A DNA stretch of 64,000 nucleotides, from NCBI RefSeq assembly GCF_000422245.1, contig NZ_ATHI01000026.1, positions 310,001 to 374,000 of the forward strand, given 5' to 3'. The translations under genes and the position numbers were made by a program. The notes under the pieces are model-generated. The model ran no database searches. It saw only the letters and a list, made by a program, of their open reading frames with translations, and had not been told where the DNA came from. Source of the DNA: Alkalidesulfovibrio alkalitolerans DSM 16529 (GTDB lineage: Bacteria; Desulfobacterota; Desulfovibrionia; Desulfovibrionales; Desulfovibrionaceae). Below, piece after piece: positions 1 through 9,295 of this stretch (positions are counted from its first letter, which is position 1; each line of letters begins with the position of its first letter).

Positions 1-1515
1 GGCGGCTTGCGCGGGGGAGAGACCGGGCCGGGAAAGGACGTTTTGCAGTTCGGCGAGCGCGCCGGGGATATCGCCCGTGCGTTCGAGGAGCAGCGCTTCG
101 GCCAGCGGCGGAATGCCGTTCGCGCCCAAGGCGCGCGCGGCGCGAAGCTCGTCCAGGGCTTGCGCATGAAGGCCCTCGGCGGACAGCGCCTCGGAAACGG
201 CCAGTCGCGCCTGCTGCTCTCTTTCGGGCGCCAGCCCAAGGCTAATGGCCGAGCGGAAGTGGTCGATGGCCGGGCCGCGCTGGTCCGCGAGGATGTGGAT
301 GTAGCCCGCCTGCAGGTGCACGGACGCGTCGTCGGAGAGTGCCACGGCCCTGGCGATGGTCGCGGCCGCAGCAACGACGTCGCCGCCTTGCTGCTGGGAC
401 AGGGCCGCGGCCAGAAGCGGTTCCGGCTTGCCGGTCTCGTCGGCCGCGCGCAGGTAGGCAGCCGCGGCCTGGGAGGAAAGCCCCGCTGCCGCAAGCGCAT
501 TGCCCTGGGCCAGCAGAAGGCGGCCGCGCGTCTCGCCCGGCTCGGCCTGCTCGGCCAGTTCGGCATAGATGGACGCAGCCTCGCGGCCTTCGCGGTTCTT
601 GACCAGCAAAACCGCCATTCGTTCCCGGTTTTCGGGAGTCGGTTCGACTTGGGTGAGGCGTCGGATGGCGTCAAGCGCCTTCACGTCCTGCCCGGCGACC
701 ACGAAGAGGTCGCTCAACGCGCGCAGGGCGGAGAGATCGCCAGGGTCGGCGTTGAGCCTGGCCGTAAGGCGCGCCTCGGCCTCTGCGAACTGGCCACTTG
801 CCTTGAGCAGGTCGTCCACCACCATTCGCGTCTCGGGCGAAGGGTCGAGACGTTCGAGGGCTTGGGCGCGTGTGAGCGCCAGTTCGGGACGGTGCATGGC
901 GCGGTACAACTCGATCAACGAGCGCAGGGCCTCCTTGTCGGCAGGATCCTGTTCGACAAGGGCCAGGAGTCTGCGCTCCGATTCCTCGACCAAGCCTTGG
1001 GTCCTGCCGAGTTCGGCCGCCGAGAATAGAGCCAGCCTGCGCCCGTCGCGGTCCAGGCCGGGCGTGGACGCGGCCCGCTCGTATTCCCTTCTGGCCGCGT
1101 CCAGATCGCCGAGACGTTCGAGCGACATGGCCAGCAGCAGGCGTGCCTCGGCATGGTCGGGATTCGCGCCGAGCAGGCGACGGGCGTCCTCGGTTGCTGC
1201 CTCGTGGCGGTCGAGCGCGTTCAGAAGGCGAAGCCGCATCAGTCGGGCGTCCTGATCGTCGGGCACGAGGTCCAAGTAGGTATCGAGTTCCTTCACGGCC
1301 TCGGCCCGCCTGCCCTGCTCAACCATGCGTCCGGCCATGTCCAGGTGCGGATAGGCCTTGAAGTGCAGGTATTCGCGGCGCAAAAGGCCCGGCTCACGCT
1401 GCTCCTGCTCCGGTCCGGTCCGGGACTGGGCGAGGCAGTCCGAGGCGAAGGCCACGGCAAGAAGCGCGAAGAGGACAAGAACGGCGGGGTAAGGGAACGC
1501 GCGATTTTTCGTCAT
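1..1515 (-). CDS. nfrA: NfrA-like TPR protein, phage N4 receptor family (3' end outside window)
   Basis: An open frame of 505 codons runs from an ATG at 1515 off the left edge without a stop. It begins with a signal peptide (charged MTKNR, hydrophobic stretch to about residue 24, likely cleavage near CLAQS at 26-30). The rest is a continuous array of tetratricopeptide-type helical repeats (for example A-E-A-R-L-L-L-A-M-S-L-E-R-L-G-D). In E. coli, NfrA is the outer-membrane N4 receptor and secretion partner of NfrB; its TPR part is periplasmic. The start overlaps the nfrB stop by 4 bp (ATGA), so the two are probably translationally coupled. The family call rests mainly on the TPR architecture plus adjacency to nfrB. 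A generic TPR protein of an exopolysaccharide system is the alternative. The C-terminal membrane part cannot be seen. Confidence 0.72.
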   Translation of the reverse strand, partial: MTKNRAFPYPAVLVLFALLAVAFASDCLAQSRTGPEQEQREPGLLRREYLHFKAYPHLDMAGRMVEQGRRAEAVKELDTYLDLVPDDQDARLMRLRLLNALDRHEAATEDARRLLGANPDHAEARLLLAMSLERLGDLDAARREYERAASTPGLDRDGRRLALFSAAELGRTQGLVEESERRLLALVEQDPADKEALRSLIELYRAMHRPELALTRAQALERLDPSPETRMVVDDLLKASGQFAEAEARLTARLNADPGDLSALRALSDLFVVAGQDVKALDAIRRLTQVEPTPENRERMAVLLVKNREGREAASIYAELAEQAEPGETRGRLLLAQGNALAAAGLSSQAAAAYLRAADETGKPEPLLAAALSQQQGGDVVAAAATIARAVALSDDASVHLQAGYIHILADQRGPAIDHFRSAISLGLAPEREQQARLAVSEALSAEGLHAQALDELRAARALGANGIPPLAEALLLERTGDIPGALAELQNVLSRPGLSPAQAA

Positions 1516-3788
1516 GCGATTTCGCAGGGTTGGTCTTTCCTGAAGGCGAGCAGTTCCCGGACCTCCTCGGGGGTGAGCTCGCAGGCCGTGACGAGCGCTT
1601 GTCCGAGTTTCAACTGGCTTTCGCGTTGCGCTTTCAGGGCCTCGTCGAGCTGTTCCTGGCCGATGCGGCCGGTATGGACCAGGAATTCGCCGAAGCGGTG
1701 GCCGTTGGACTTGGCGAAATATTCGTCCTCGGCCGCAAGCAGATCCTGGTAGCCAAGGGCGCCCCTGGAGACCAGCACGTCGCCCAGGCGGGCATAGGCG
1801 CGGCGTTGCAGGCGCAGGGCCTCTGCAAGTTGATTCTCGGTGCAAAGATTCCTTTTCAGGGCTTCGCGGCCCGTCCAGGGGCATTGTGGCGGCACCTTGG
1901 CGTTGAGCCGTTCGTATCCCCGGCTGATGGCGAAGCTGAGGTCGCTTTTCGCGGCCAGGCACTGCGCCAGGGGACGGCTGATGGTCTCTTCTATCCCCTG
2001 CACGACTTCCATGGGCAAGGGCCGCTCCACGGCCAGTTCCAGCGCGCCGTCCTCGCGTACGGCCACGGGAAAAACGTGGTGCATCTCGGCCAGGTCGCGC
2101 GGGAGCAGCGCGACCACGTCCAAGGGAACGGCGTAGGGATCGATCTCCCTGGTGTCGATGCGAAGCTGCTGTCCGAGTACTTGCAACAACTCGTCCTCGC
2201 TCACGAAGCCAAGGTCCAGAAGAGCCCGGCCCAGGGGCTTGCCCGTGCGCCGTTGCTCCTCCAGCGCCTTGTCGAGCTGGCCGACGCTGACGAAGCGCTT
2301 GTCGAGCAGGAGGTCGCCGAGCTTGCGGCGGTAGGCCGTGAGTTCCTCTTCCGAGGGGAAGACGTGGGCGGTCTTGTCCCAGGCCACGATCTTGCCCGTG
2401 ATCAGGTAGCGGACGTAGAGCCGGATGGCGCGGACCGTGGCGAAGAAATTGATGACGTTGCCCCAGACGAGGTGGGGCAGGGCGAAGAGGGCGTTGAACG
2501 GTCCGTAGGCGCGGTTGACGAAGGACATGCGCATGAGCACGCGCCACAGCAAAAAGCCCATGTTCATGAGGATCATGTACCAGACCCAGGAATCCTTCTG
2601 GACCAGGGGTGGATAGCGGTAGGCGTCGGGGTTCATCTCCTGGTAGGCCCACATGAGGATCAAGGGCACGGCCAGGACGTTGGCGCTCATGCTGATGAGG
2701 TTCGTGAGCAGGGCCTTTCTGTCGCGAAAGAGCATGTAGCGGGTCCAGATCGACCCTTTCCAGCCGAGCCTGGCCCAGCCCTGCAGGGCGATGCCGAGCA
2801 CCCAGCGGCTTTTTTGGCGCACCGCCGTGCTGAAGGTTTGGGGAAAGAATTCGCGGATGACGATGTATTCGCGCACCGTGCGGGTGCGGGTCTTGCCGGT
2901 CAGCCAGCTTTTGGTCGAACTTTTGCGCTCGATGGCGTGACGCACGAAGACCTGCTTGAGGTCGTACTTCTGTAGCCGCATGCCGATGTCGTAGTCCTCG
3001 GTCAACGAGTCCACGTTGAAAAGCTGGTGCTGATTGTCCGTGGCCAGTGAGTCCAGGGCCAGGCGGCTGTAGCCGGTGCCCACGCCCGCCGAGGGGATGG
3101 CCCCGGACAGTATCTCGCGCACGGTCATGTCGCGGGCGTGGTTCTCGGCGAATTCGTCCAGGTAGTGGCCGGCCGTGAATTTGTACCACGGCGTGGGCAT
3201 GGGGAAGACCGGAAGCTGGACCATGTCCATGCGCGGGATGAGGTAGTTGAAGAGCCGAAGCGTCAGGGGGTGGATGATGTCCTCCGAGTCCTCCATGACG
3301 AAGACTTCGAAGCGGATGTCGTGCTCCTTTTCGTAGAGCTTGATGCCCTCGTAGACCCAGTTCAGGCAGTCTGCCTTGTTGGTCGGCCCGTCCTTGGGGC
3401 AGACGATGCGCGAGACCTTGCCGAACTCCTCGCGGGCGAGTTCCACCTCGCGCTGCGTGGCCTGGTCGTTCGGGTAGGTGCCAACGAAGATGTGATAGTT
3501 CGAATAGTTGAGCGTTCGTATGGTGTTGCTGAGCATGCGCCGGATCACGGCGGACTCGTCCCAGCAGGGGATCATGATCGCGATGGGCTGCTCCGGCTTG
3601 GCCAGTAGCTGCTCTTCGGTCAGGCGTTTGTGCTTCGAATAGACGAAGGCGCGGCGGTAGACGAGCCGCGCGGCGTACACGAAATCGATGAAGAGCTCGT
3701 CGAAACCGCTGATGATGAAGATGATGCTCAAGGCGACGAGCGCGTATTTGGCGAAGATCAGGAAATAGATGAGAATGTCTTCAAACAT
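1512..3788 (-). CDS. nfrB: NfrB-like membrane glycosyltransferase with C-terminal MshEN c-di-GMP-binding domains
   Basis: This 758-aa protein (E. coli NfrB is about 745 aa) starts MFEDILIYF. One membrane helix lies at about 10-30. A GT2 catalytic domain follows, with EDSED near 166-170, TEDYD near 263-267 and QKSRW near 325-329, the metal/donor and acceptor motifs of processive GT2 enzymes. Further membrane segments lie at about 360-455. The C-terminus carries MshEN-type half motifs (hydrophobic-G-x3-L ... L-x2-hydrophobic-L-x2-Q) at 489-512 and 518-541, and three weaker ones at 667-690, 698-721 and 727-750. MshEN domains bind cyclic di-GMP. The family polymerises a ManNAc-type polymer in E. 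coli. The start was chosen because it overlaps the wecB stop by 8 bp; the upstream-extended frame lies inside wecB. Confidence 0.85.
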   Translation of the reverse strand: MFEDILIYFLIFAKYALVALSIIFIISGFDELFIDFVYAARLVYRRAFVYSKHKRLTEEQLLAKPEQPIAIMIPCWDESAVIRRMLSNTIRTLNYSNYHIFVGTYPNDQATQREVELAREEFGKVSRIVCPKDGPTNKADCLNWVYEGIKLYEKEHDIRFEVFVMEDSEDIIHPLTLRLFNYLIPRMDMVQLPVFPMPTPWYKFTAGHYLDEFAENHARDMTVREILSGAIPSAGVGTGYSRLALDSLATDNQHQLFNVDSLTEDYDIGMRLQKYDLKQVFVRHAIERKSSTKSWLTGKTRTRTVREYIVIREFFPQTFSTAVRQKSRWVLGIALQGWARLGWKGSIWTRYMLFRDRKALLTNLISMSANVLAVPLILMWAYQEMNPDAYRYPPLVQKDSWVWYMILMNMGFLLWRVLMRMSFVNRAYGPFNALFALPHLVWGNVINFFATVRAIRLYVRYLITGKIVAWDKTAHVFPSEEELTAYRRKLGDLLLDKRFVSVGQLDKALEEQRRTGKPLGRALLDLGFVSEDELLQVLGQQLRIDTREIDPYAVPLDVVALLPRDLAEMHHVFPVAVREDGALELAVERPLPMEVVQGIEETISRPLAQCLAAKSDLSFAISRGYERLNAKVPPQCPWTGREALKRNLCTENQLAEALRLQRRAYARLGDVLVSRGALGYQDLLAAEDEYFAKSNGHRFGEFLVHTGRIGQEQLDEALKAQRESQLKLGQALVTACELTPEEVRELLAFRKDQPCEIA

Positions 3789-4968
3789 CGTGCGAAGATC
3801 CGGGGTCGAATTCGTCGTGGGGTTCGAGGAGCGGGGTCGCGCCAGTCGCGAAGCGCGCAAGGCCCGTGATGATGCGGCGCGCGGCCTGGCCGTCGCCATA
3901 GGGGTTCTTGGCCCTGCTCATGGCCGCATAAGCCGTCTCGTCGTCCAAAAGGCGCAGGGTTTCGCGCACGATGCGCGTGCGATCGGTGCCCACGAGCAGA
4001 GCCAGACCCTGCCTGGATGCCTCGGGCCGCTCGGTGACCGAGCGCAAAACCAGGACCGGGCGTCCGAAGGTCGGGGCCTCTTCCTGCACGCCGCCCGAGT
4101 CGGTGAGGATCAGGCGGCTTTGCCGCATGAGCCTGACGAACGCGCCGTAGTCCAGCGGGTCGCACAGGACCACGCCCGGCACGTCGCCGAGGATGGCGTG
4201 GGCCGGGCCGCGTACGTTGGGGTTCAGGTGCACGGGATAGACGAGCAGCGTGTCGGGTCTGGCCGTTGCGATGTCGCGCAGGGCGAGGAAGACGTTCTCC
4301 ATCTCCCGGCCGAACGACTCGCGGCGGTGCGTGGTGACCAGGATCGGCGTGCGGCCCGCGAGCAGGGTCTCGTCAAAGGGCAGCGGCGCGCTGGCCGCGC
4401 GGCCGGAGGCGTCGAGCAGGCGCAGGGCGTCGACCACGGTGTTGCCGGTGACGGCGGTGCGGGCACGGTCCACGCCCTCGGCGAGCAGGTTGTCGCGCGC
4501 GCCTTTCGTGGGAGCGAAGTGCAGGCTGCTCAGGACCCCGGCTAGGCGGCGGTTGGCTTCCTCGGGGTATGGGTTGGCCATGTCGCGGCTGCGAAGGCCG
4601 GCCTCCACGTGGGCCACGGGGACGCGGGCATAGAAGGCGGCCAGCGAGGCGGCGAAGACCGTGGTCGTGTCGCCCTGGACCACGAGCACGTCGGGCCGTA
4701 CCTCGGCAAGGGCCGTTTCCATGCCCAACAGCGCGCGCGAGGTGAGCCCCGCCAGTCCCTGGTCGGGCCGCATGACGTCGAGGTCCAGGTCCGGCTCGAT
4801 GGCGAAGAGCGCAAGCACCTGGTCGAGCATCTGGCGATGCTGGGCCGTGGATATGACCGTGAGGCGGAAAAGGTCGCCGCGGTCCCTCAGTTCGTGAACG
4901 ACCGGCGCGAGCTTGACCGCCTCGGGACGCGTCCCGAGGGCGATTGCAACGTGAACGAGTTTTTTCAT
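3781..4968 (-). CDS. wecB: UDP-N-acetylglucosamine 2-epimerase (non-hydrolysing)
   Basis: The 395-aa product interconverts UDP-GlcNAc and UDP-ManNAc in the cytoplasm. The start MKKLVHVAIALGTRPEAVKLAP carries the family's N-terminal GTRPEA(I/V)K(L/M)AP signature. Later come TAQHRQMLDQVL, VQGDTTTVFAASLAAFY, HVEAGLRSRD and TDSGGVQEEAPTFGRPVLVLR, the substrate-binding and catalytic motifs of the family. Length is normal. An in-frame extension upstream to 5157 has no family similarity and crosses an AT-rich promoter-like stretch (around 5058-5090). It is the first gene of wecB-nfrB-nfrA and overlaps nfrB by 8 bp. Co-transcription with the glycosyltransferase suggests that it supplies UDP-ManNAc for the NfrB polymer rather than for a generic O-antigen. 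Confidence 0.93.
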   Translation of the reverse strand: MKKLVHVAIALGTRPEAVKLAPVVHELRDRGDLFRLTVISTAQHRQMLDQVLALFAIEPDLDLDVMRPDQGLAGLTSRALLGMETALAEVRPDVLVVQGDTTTVFAASLAAFYARVPVAHVEAGLRSRDMANPYPEEANRRLAGVLSSLHFAPTKGARDNLLAEGVDRARTAVTGNTVVDALRLLDASGRAASAPLPFDETLLAGRTPILVTTHRRESFGREMENVFLALRDIATARPDTLLVYPVHLNPNVRGPAHAILGDVPGVVLCDPLDYGAFVRLMRQSRLILTDSGGVQEEAPTFGRPVLVLRSVTERPEASRQGLALLVGTDRTRIVRETLRLLDDETAYAAMSRAKNPYGDGQAARRIITGLARFATGATPLLEPHDEFDPGSSHDV

Positions 4969-5192
4969 GAATGGCGAATACGACGAAAGACCTGAGCAGG
5001 CCGGACCGTGTCGCGCGGCCGCGTCTTTGCGTCGTCCCCTCTCCCTGCCACAACCCATTAAAATACTTTCAGGCGCTTGTAAAATAATTCGTTCCGGGCG
5101 GTTGAAAAAAACATCCGGCACGTCGGCGTGAAAATTTCGGATCGTCGCGCCTTGCAAGGGCCCGGGAAGGTGCTTTGCGCTCCGGATAATAA

Positions 5193-5220
5193 TTGCTGGC
5201 CCTTGGCGCTTGCGTATCGT
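5193..5220 (+). promoter_or_regulatory. candidate sigma-70 promoter for the ErcA-like gene
   Basis: TTGCTG at 5193-5198 and TATCGT at 5215-5220 are separated by 16 bp, and an AAGGA ribosome site precedes the ATG at 5246. The elements match consensus only partly. The 277-bp intergenic region is also the divergent promoter region for wecB, with AT-rich DNA around 5058-5090. Confidence 0.35.
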
Positions 5221-5245
5221 ATGAAAAAGTCAAGGATGATTCGCC

Positions 5246-6412
5246 ATGCCCGAGCCGCGCCTGACAGAGCTTCGCAAGTTCATCGCGCCCGAGTTCGTCT
5301 TCGGACCCGGCGCATCCGCGCTTACGGCCCGTTACGCCAGAAATTTCCATGCGAGCCGCGTGCTGCTCGTCTCCGATCCCGGCGTGATGGAGGCCGGATG
5401 GACGGAACAGGTGGCCGAGAGCCTGCGCGCCGCGGGCGTGACTCCGGTGCTCTTCGCCGACGTCTCGCCCAACCCGCGCGACCATGAGGTCATGCGCGGT
5501 GCGGATATTTATGCCGCGGAGGGCTGCGAGGCCATCGTGGCCGTGGGCGGCGGCAGCCCCATGGACTGCGCCAAGGCCATCGGCGTGGCCCAGGCCAACG
5601 GCGCGCACGTCCTCTCCTTCGAGGGAGTGGACAATGTGCCCGAGCCCGGTCCGCCCCTGATCTGTCTGCCCACCACCTCGGGCAGCGCGGCCGAGGTCTC
5701 GCAATTCTCCATCATCACCGACACCGGGCGATCGGTGAAGATCGCCATCGTCAGCAAGACCATGATCCCGGACGTGGCGCTCATCGACCCGGTGCTGACC
5801 ACGACCATGGACGCGCACCTCACGGCCTGCACCGGGCTCGACGCCCTGACGCACGCCGTGGAAGCCTACGTCTCCAACGCCCATTTCGCCATCACGGACC
5901 AGTTCGCCCTTTCGGCCATCCGTCGCATCGCCGGGAACCTGCTGTCGGCCATCCGCTCGCCCGGCGACATCGAGGCCCGTTCGCAGATGCTCCTGGCGAG
6001 CCTTGAGGCCGGGCTGGCCTTTTCCAACGCCATCCTGGGCGCGGTACACGCCATGGCCCACAGCCTGGGTGGTCTTTTGGACCTGCCGCACGGCGAGGTC
6101 AACGCGCTGCTCCTGCCGTACGTGGCCGACTACAACTTCGATGCATGCCCTAAGCGCTACCGCGACGTCGCGACGGCTCTGGGCGTCGACGAGGCCGGGC
6201 TTTCCGACACGCAGACGCGGCGTGCGCTTTTCGATGGCCTAGTGCGGCTCAAGAACGCGGCGGGCATAACGAGCACGCTCGGGCAACTCGGCGTGGACGA
6301 GAACGATCTGGCCGGGCTGGCGCGAAATGCCGCCCGCGACCCCTGCCTGCTGACGAACCCCAAGAGCGCGGGCGAGGACGACCTGAGGCGGCTGTATGCG
6401 CAGGCGCTCTAG
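5246..6412 (+). CDS. ercA: Iron-containing (type III) alcohol dehydrogenase, ErcA-like
   Basis: A 388-aa group III alcohol dehydrogenase fold. The nucleotide-binding loop GGGSPMDCAK is at 101-110 and PTTSGSAAEVS at 142-152. The expected metal ligands are D199, H203, H268 (in GAVHAMAHSLGG) and H282 (in LPHGEVNALLLP), so the enzyme looks catalytically complete. In Pseudomonas, ErcA is an ADH-like protein that acts in regulation of ethanol oxidation together with sensor kinases. Here the 3' end overlaps a PAS-HisKA_2 kinase gene by 17 bp, which points to the same ADH/kinase partnership. A plain NAD-dependent alcohol or butanol dehydrogenase for fermentative alcohol metabolism cannot be excluded. 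Confidence 0.85.
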   Translation: MPEPRLTELRKFIAPEFVFGPGASALTARYARNFHASRVLLVSDPGVMEAGWTEQVAESLRAAGVTPVLFADVSPNPRDHEVMRGADIYAAEGCEAIVAVGGGSPMDCAKAIGVAQANGAHVLSFEGVDNVPEPGPPLICLPTTSGSAAEVSQFSIITDTGRSVKIAIVSKTMIPDVALIDPVLTTTMDAHLTACTGLDALTHAVEAYVSNAHFAITDQFALSAIRRIAGNLLSAIRSPGDIEARSQMLLASLEAGLAFSNAILGAVHAMAHSLGGLLDLPHGEVNALLLPYVADYNFDACPKRYRDVATALGVDEAGLSDTQTRRALFDGLVRLKNAAGITSTLGQLGVDENDLAGLARNAARDPCLLTNPKSAGEDDLRRLYAQAL

Positions 6413-7535
6413 CTCCAAGACCGGCTACGCCGAATGGGGCTTTGGCTCCAGGGAGCCGCTTCCGGCCGAAAACGGTATCGACGAGCAGCGGCTGCGGCTG
6501 ATTGGGCTTGGCGAGCGCTCGTTCCAGAAGAGCTATTTTCCGGAACTCAAGAAAAGGCTGGTGGAACTGGAGCGTTTCCGGGCGCTCCTCGACCGCGCAA
6601 GCGACCTCATATTCCTCGTGGACGGCGAGGACGGCCGCATCGAGGACGCCAACGTCAGCGCCCTGGCGCGGCTGGGACGCACCCAGGCCGGGCTTCGGCG
6701 CATGCGGCTCTCGGACTTCTCGGAACTGGACATGGCGACCTGTCTGGCCGGGGAGGCGCCAGCCGACCGTCGCTTGGAAACGGTCTTCACCACCGCCGCG
6801 GGCGAGCGCTTTCCCGTGGAGGTCAGCGCAAGTTCCATGCTCGTGGCCGGTGAGCGGCAATGCGTGCTCGTGGCCCGCGACATCACCGAACGCAAGGCCG
6901 CCGAGGACAAGCTGCACCTGTCGCTGCGCGAGAAGGAGACCCTGCTCAAGGAAATCCACCACCGGGTCAAGAACAACTTGCAAGTGGTCTCAAGCCTCTT
7001 GCATCTCCAGATGAACGAGTTGCGCGAGTGCGCGGGCATGGAGGCGCTGCGCGAGAGCGCCGCCAGGATCAGCACCATGGCCCTGGTGCACGAGCAGATC
7101 TATCGTTCGCCCAACCTCGCGAGCATCAACCTGGGAGATTACCTGGAAAAGCTTCTGGTGCGGCTGGTGCGCGGGTTCGCGGGCCAATGCTCCGTGGCCC
7201 ACGAAGTGCGCGTTCCGGCCCTCGGTCTCGACGTGGAGAAGGCCGTGCCGCTCGGACTGATCGTCAACGAGGCCGTGACCAACGCCCTTAAGCACGGCAT
7301 GGCCGGACGCGAGGCCGGGCGCATAGATATCTTCGCTGAGGAGACCGCCGAGGGGGCGGTGATCGAGGTGCGCGACGACGGCCCCGGATTTCCGCCGGGC
7401 ATCGACCTGCCTTCGGGCCGCACGCTCGGTATCCAACTCATAACCGGACTCGCCCGGCAACTCGACGGGAACGTGACCTTCGTCAACACGCCCGGCGCCA
7501 CGGTGCGCCTCGGCTTCCCCCTCGAAAAGGCATAG
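6396..7535 (+). CDS. PAS-domain sensor histidine kinase (HisKA_2 type)
   Basis: A 379-aa soluble kinase without membrane segments. It has an N-terminal linker, a PAS domain at about 60-168 ending in the typical DITERKAAEDKL, then the HisKA_2 phosphoacceptor motif EIHHRVKNNLQVVSSLL (His188/189). The HATPase domain shows NEAVTNALKHG and DDGPGFPPG. HisKA_2 kinases often signal through free response regulators or PAS-linked output proteins; none is next to this gene. It starts inside the end of the ErcA-like gene, so both are co-expressed. The signal is probably cytoplasmic and linked to the dehydrogenase. The alternative is an independent stress kinase. Confidence 0.88.
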   Translation: MRRRSSSKTGYAEWGFGSREPLPAENGIDEQRLRLIGLGERSFQKSYFPELKKRLVELERFRALLDRASDLIFLVDGEDGRIEDANVSALARLGRTQAGLRRMRLSDFSELDMATCLAGEAPADRRLETVFTTAAGERFPVEVSASSMLVAGERQCVLVARDITERKAAEDKLHLSLREKETLLKEIHHRVKNNLQVVSSLLHLQMNELRECAGMEALRESAARISTMALVHEQIYRSPNLASINLGDYLEKLLVRLVRGFAGQCSVAHEVRVPALGLDVEKAVPLGLIVNEAVTNALKHGMAGREAGRIDIFAEETAEGAVIEVRDDGPGFPPGIDLPSGRTLGIQLITGLARQLDGNVTFVNTPGATVRLGFPLEKA

Positions 7536-7541
7536 CGTCCT

Positions 7542-9149
7542 TCAGACCTCGCGCGCCGTCAGGAAGCGCACCTGCGGCCAGTCCTCCACGGCTTTTTCCA
7601 GCCGCCATTCGCTGGCGAAGGTCATGGCCGGATGCCCGTCCGCGTCCGTGACCATGGACGAGGCGTACTCCCGCTCCAGGCGCGCGAAGGCGTCCTTGTC
7701 GTCGCTGTCGATCCAGCGCACGGCCGCGATGCCCATGGGTTCGAGCAGAACGTCCACGTCGTATTCGGCGGCCAGCCGCGCGGCGATGACGTCGAACTGG
7801 AGCACGCCCACCGCGCCGAGCACCAGGTCGCGGCCCGAGGCAGGGCGAAAGAGCTGGATCGCGCCTTCCTCGGTGAGTTGCGAGAGGCCCTTGTCGAGTT
7901 GCTTGGCCTTGAAGGGGTTCTTCAGGACCACGCGGCGGAAGTTTTCCGGCGCGAAATGCGGGATGCCCAGGAAGCGCAGCGGCTCCTTGCCGCACAGGGT
8001 GTCGCCGATGCGCAGCGCCCCGTGGTTGGGGATGCCGATGATGTCGCCCGGCCAGGCCTCTTCCACGCCCGCGCGGTCCTGGGCCATGAAGATGATGGCG
8101 TTGTGCAGCAGCATGTCCTTGCCGGTGCGCTGGTGACGGGCCTTCATGCCCCGGTTGAAGCGGCCCGAGCAGACGCGCAGGAAGGCGATGCGGTCGCGGT
8201 GCGCGGGGTCCATGTTCGCCTGGATCTTGAAGACCACGCCGGAGAACTGCTCCTCCAGGGGCGAGACCTCGCGCGTTTCGGCCTTGCGGGGCATGGGCGC
8301 GGGCGCGTGGCGCAAGAACGCCTCCAGAAGCTCGCGCACGCCGAAGTTGTTCACCGCGCTGCCGAAGAAGACCGGAGTCTGCTCGCCCGACAGGTAGCGC
8401 TTCTCGTCGAAGGGGTAGCCCGCGCCTTCGAGCAGTTCGATCTCGGTGCGCAACTCGGCCGCCGCCTGCGCGCCCAGGTGTTCGTCGAGCGTGGGGTCGT
8501 CGATGCCCTTCACGACCACGGCCTCCTTGGGCCGCGTGCTCTTGCCGCCCTGGGCGTCGAAGAAGCGGATCAGGTTGTTGCGCAGGTCGAACACACCTTG
8601 GAAAAGCTTGCCCATGCCGATGGGCCAGGTCATGGGCGCGCACTCGATGCTCAGGCTCTGCTCGATGTCGTCGAGGAGTTCGAAAGGCGTACGGCCGTCG
8701 CGGTCCAGCTTGTTGATGAAGGTCATGATGGGCGTGTCGCGCATGCGGCACACGTCCATGAGCTTCTTGGTCTGCGTCTCCACGCCCTTCACGCTGTCGA
8801 TGACCATCAGGGCCGAGTCCACGGCCGTGAGCACGCGGTAGGTGTCCTCGGAGAAGTCCTGGTGGCCCGGCGTGTCGAGCAGGTTCACTTCGTAGCCGTC
8901 GTACTCGAATTTCATGACCGAGGAGGTCACGGAGATGCCACGCTCCTTCTCGATGGTCATCCAGTCGGAGGTGGCGTGGCGCGCGGCCTTCTTGGCCTTG
9001 ATGGAGCCCGCCATGTGAATCGCGCCGCCGAACAGCAGGAGCTTTTCCGTGAGCGTGGTTTTGCCCGCGTCGGGGTGGCTGATGATGCCGAAGGTGCGGC
9101 GGCGCTCCACCTCGCGCTTGAGCTGGGCCGCGAGAGCTTTGTCTGACAT
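7542..9149 (-). CDS. prfC: Peptide chain release factor 3
   Basis: A 535-aa translational GTPase that recycles class-I release factors from the ribosome after termination. The G1 motif SHPDAGKTT, the switch region [10 protein letters not shown]3 [12 protein letters not shown] and G4 NKLDRD are intact near the N-terminus. The family-specific sequences TWPIGMGK and LQFDV are present, and length matches RF3 (about 530 aa). It is convergent with the PAS kinase gene, only 6 bp away, and no hairpin terminator is visible between them. It is expressed alone; the upstream neighbour starts 147 bp away. Confidence 0.97.
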   Translation of the reverse strand: MSDKALAAQLKREVERRRTFGIISHPDAGKTTLTEKLLLFGGAIHMAGSIKAKKAARHATSDWMTIEKERGISVTSSVMKFEYDGYEVNLLDTPGHQDFSEDTYRVLTAVDSALMVIDSVKGVETQTKKLMDVCRMRDTPIMTFINKLDRDGRTPFELLDDIEQSLSIECAPMTWPIGMGKLFQGVFDLRNNLIRFFDAQGGKSTRPKEAVVVKGIDDPTLDEHLGAQAAAELRTEIELLEGAGYPFDEKRYLSGEQTPVFFGSAVNNFGVRELLEAFLRHAPAPMPRKAETREVSPLEEQFSGVVFKIQANMDPAHRDRIAFLRVCSGRFNRGMKARHQRTGKDMLLHNAIIFMAQDRAGVEEAWPGDIIGIPNHGALRIGDTLCGKEPLRFLGIPHFAPENFRRVVLKNPFKAKQLDKGLSQLTEEGAIQLFRPASGRDLVLGAVGVLQFDVIAARLAAEYDVDVLLEPMGIAAVRWIDSDDKDAFARLEREYASSMVTDADGHPAMTFASEWRLEKAVEDWPQVRFLTAREV

Positions 9150-9295
9150 GTCGTTATCCGCCGGTCGGGCCGGCTCGCGTTCGTTTCGTTTTCCCAGTCT
9201 TCCGCCGGGCGGCGGATGCGGGAAGAGGGGGTTTGGAATATGTCGTGGGCGGCGGATACCTACAGGACGCGCGCCGCGGGGTCAACCATAGGGGC

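Noticed and set aside
7-1255. Long plus-strand open frames opposite the nfrA region
   Set aside because: They are rich in Arg/Gly without any domain. The minus-strand frame has a signal peptide and TPR repeats and an ATGA overlap with nfrB.
1530-2975. 481-codon plus-strand frame inside nfrB
   Set aside because: Shadow of the minus-strand glycosyltransferase, whose motifs are unmistakable. High GC creates long antisense frames throughout the window.
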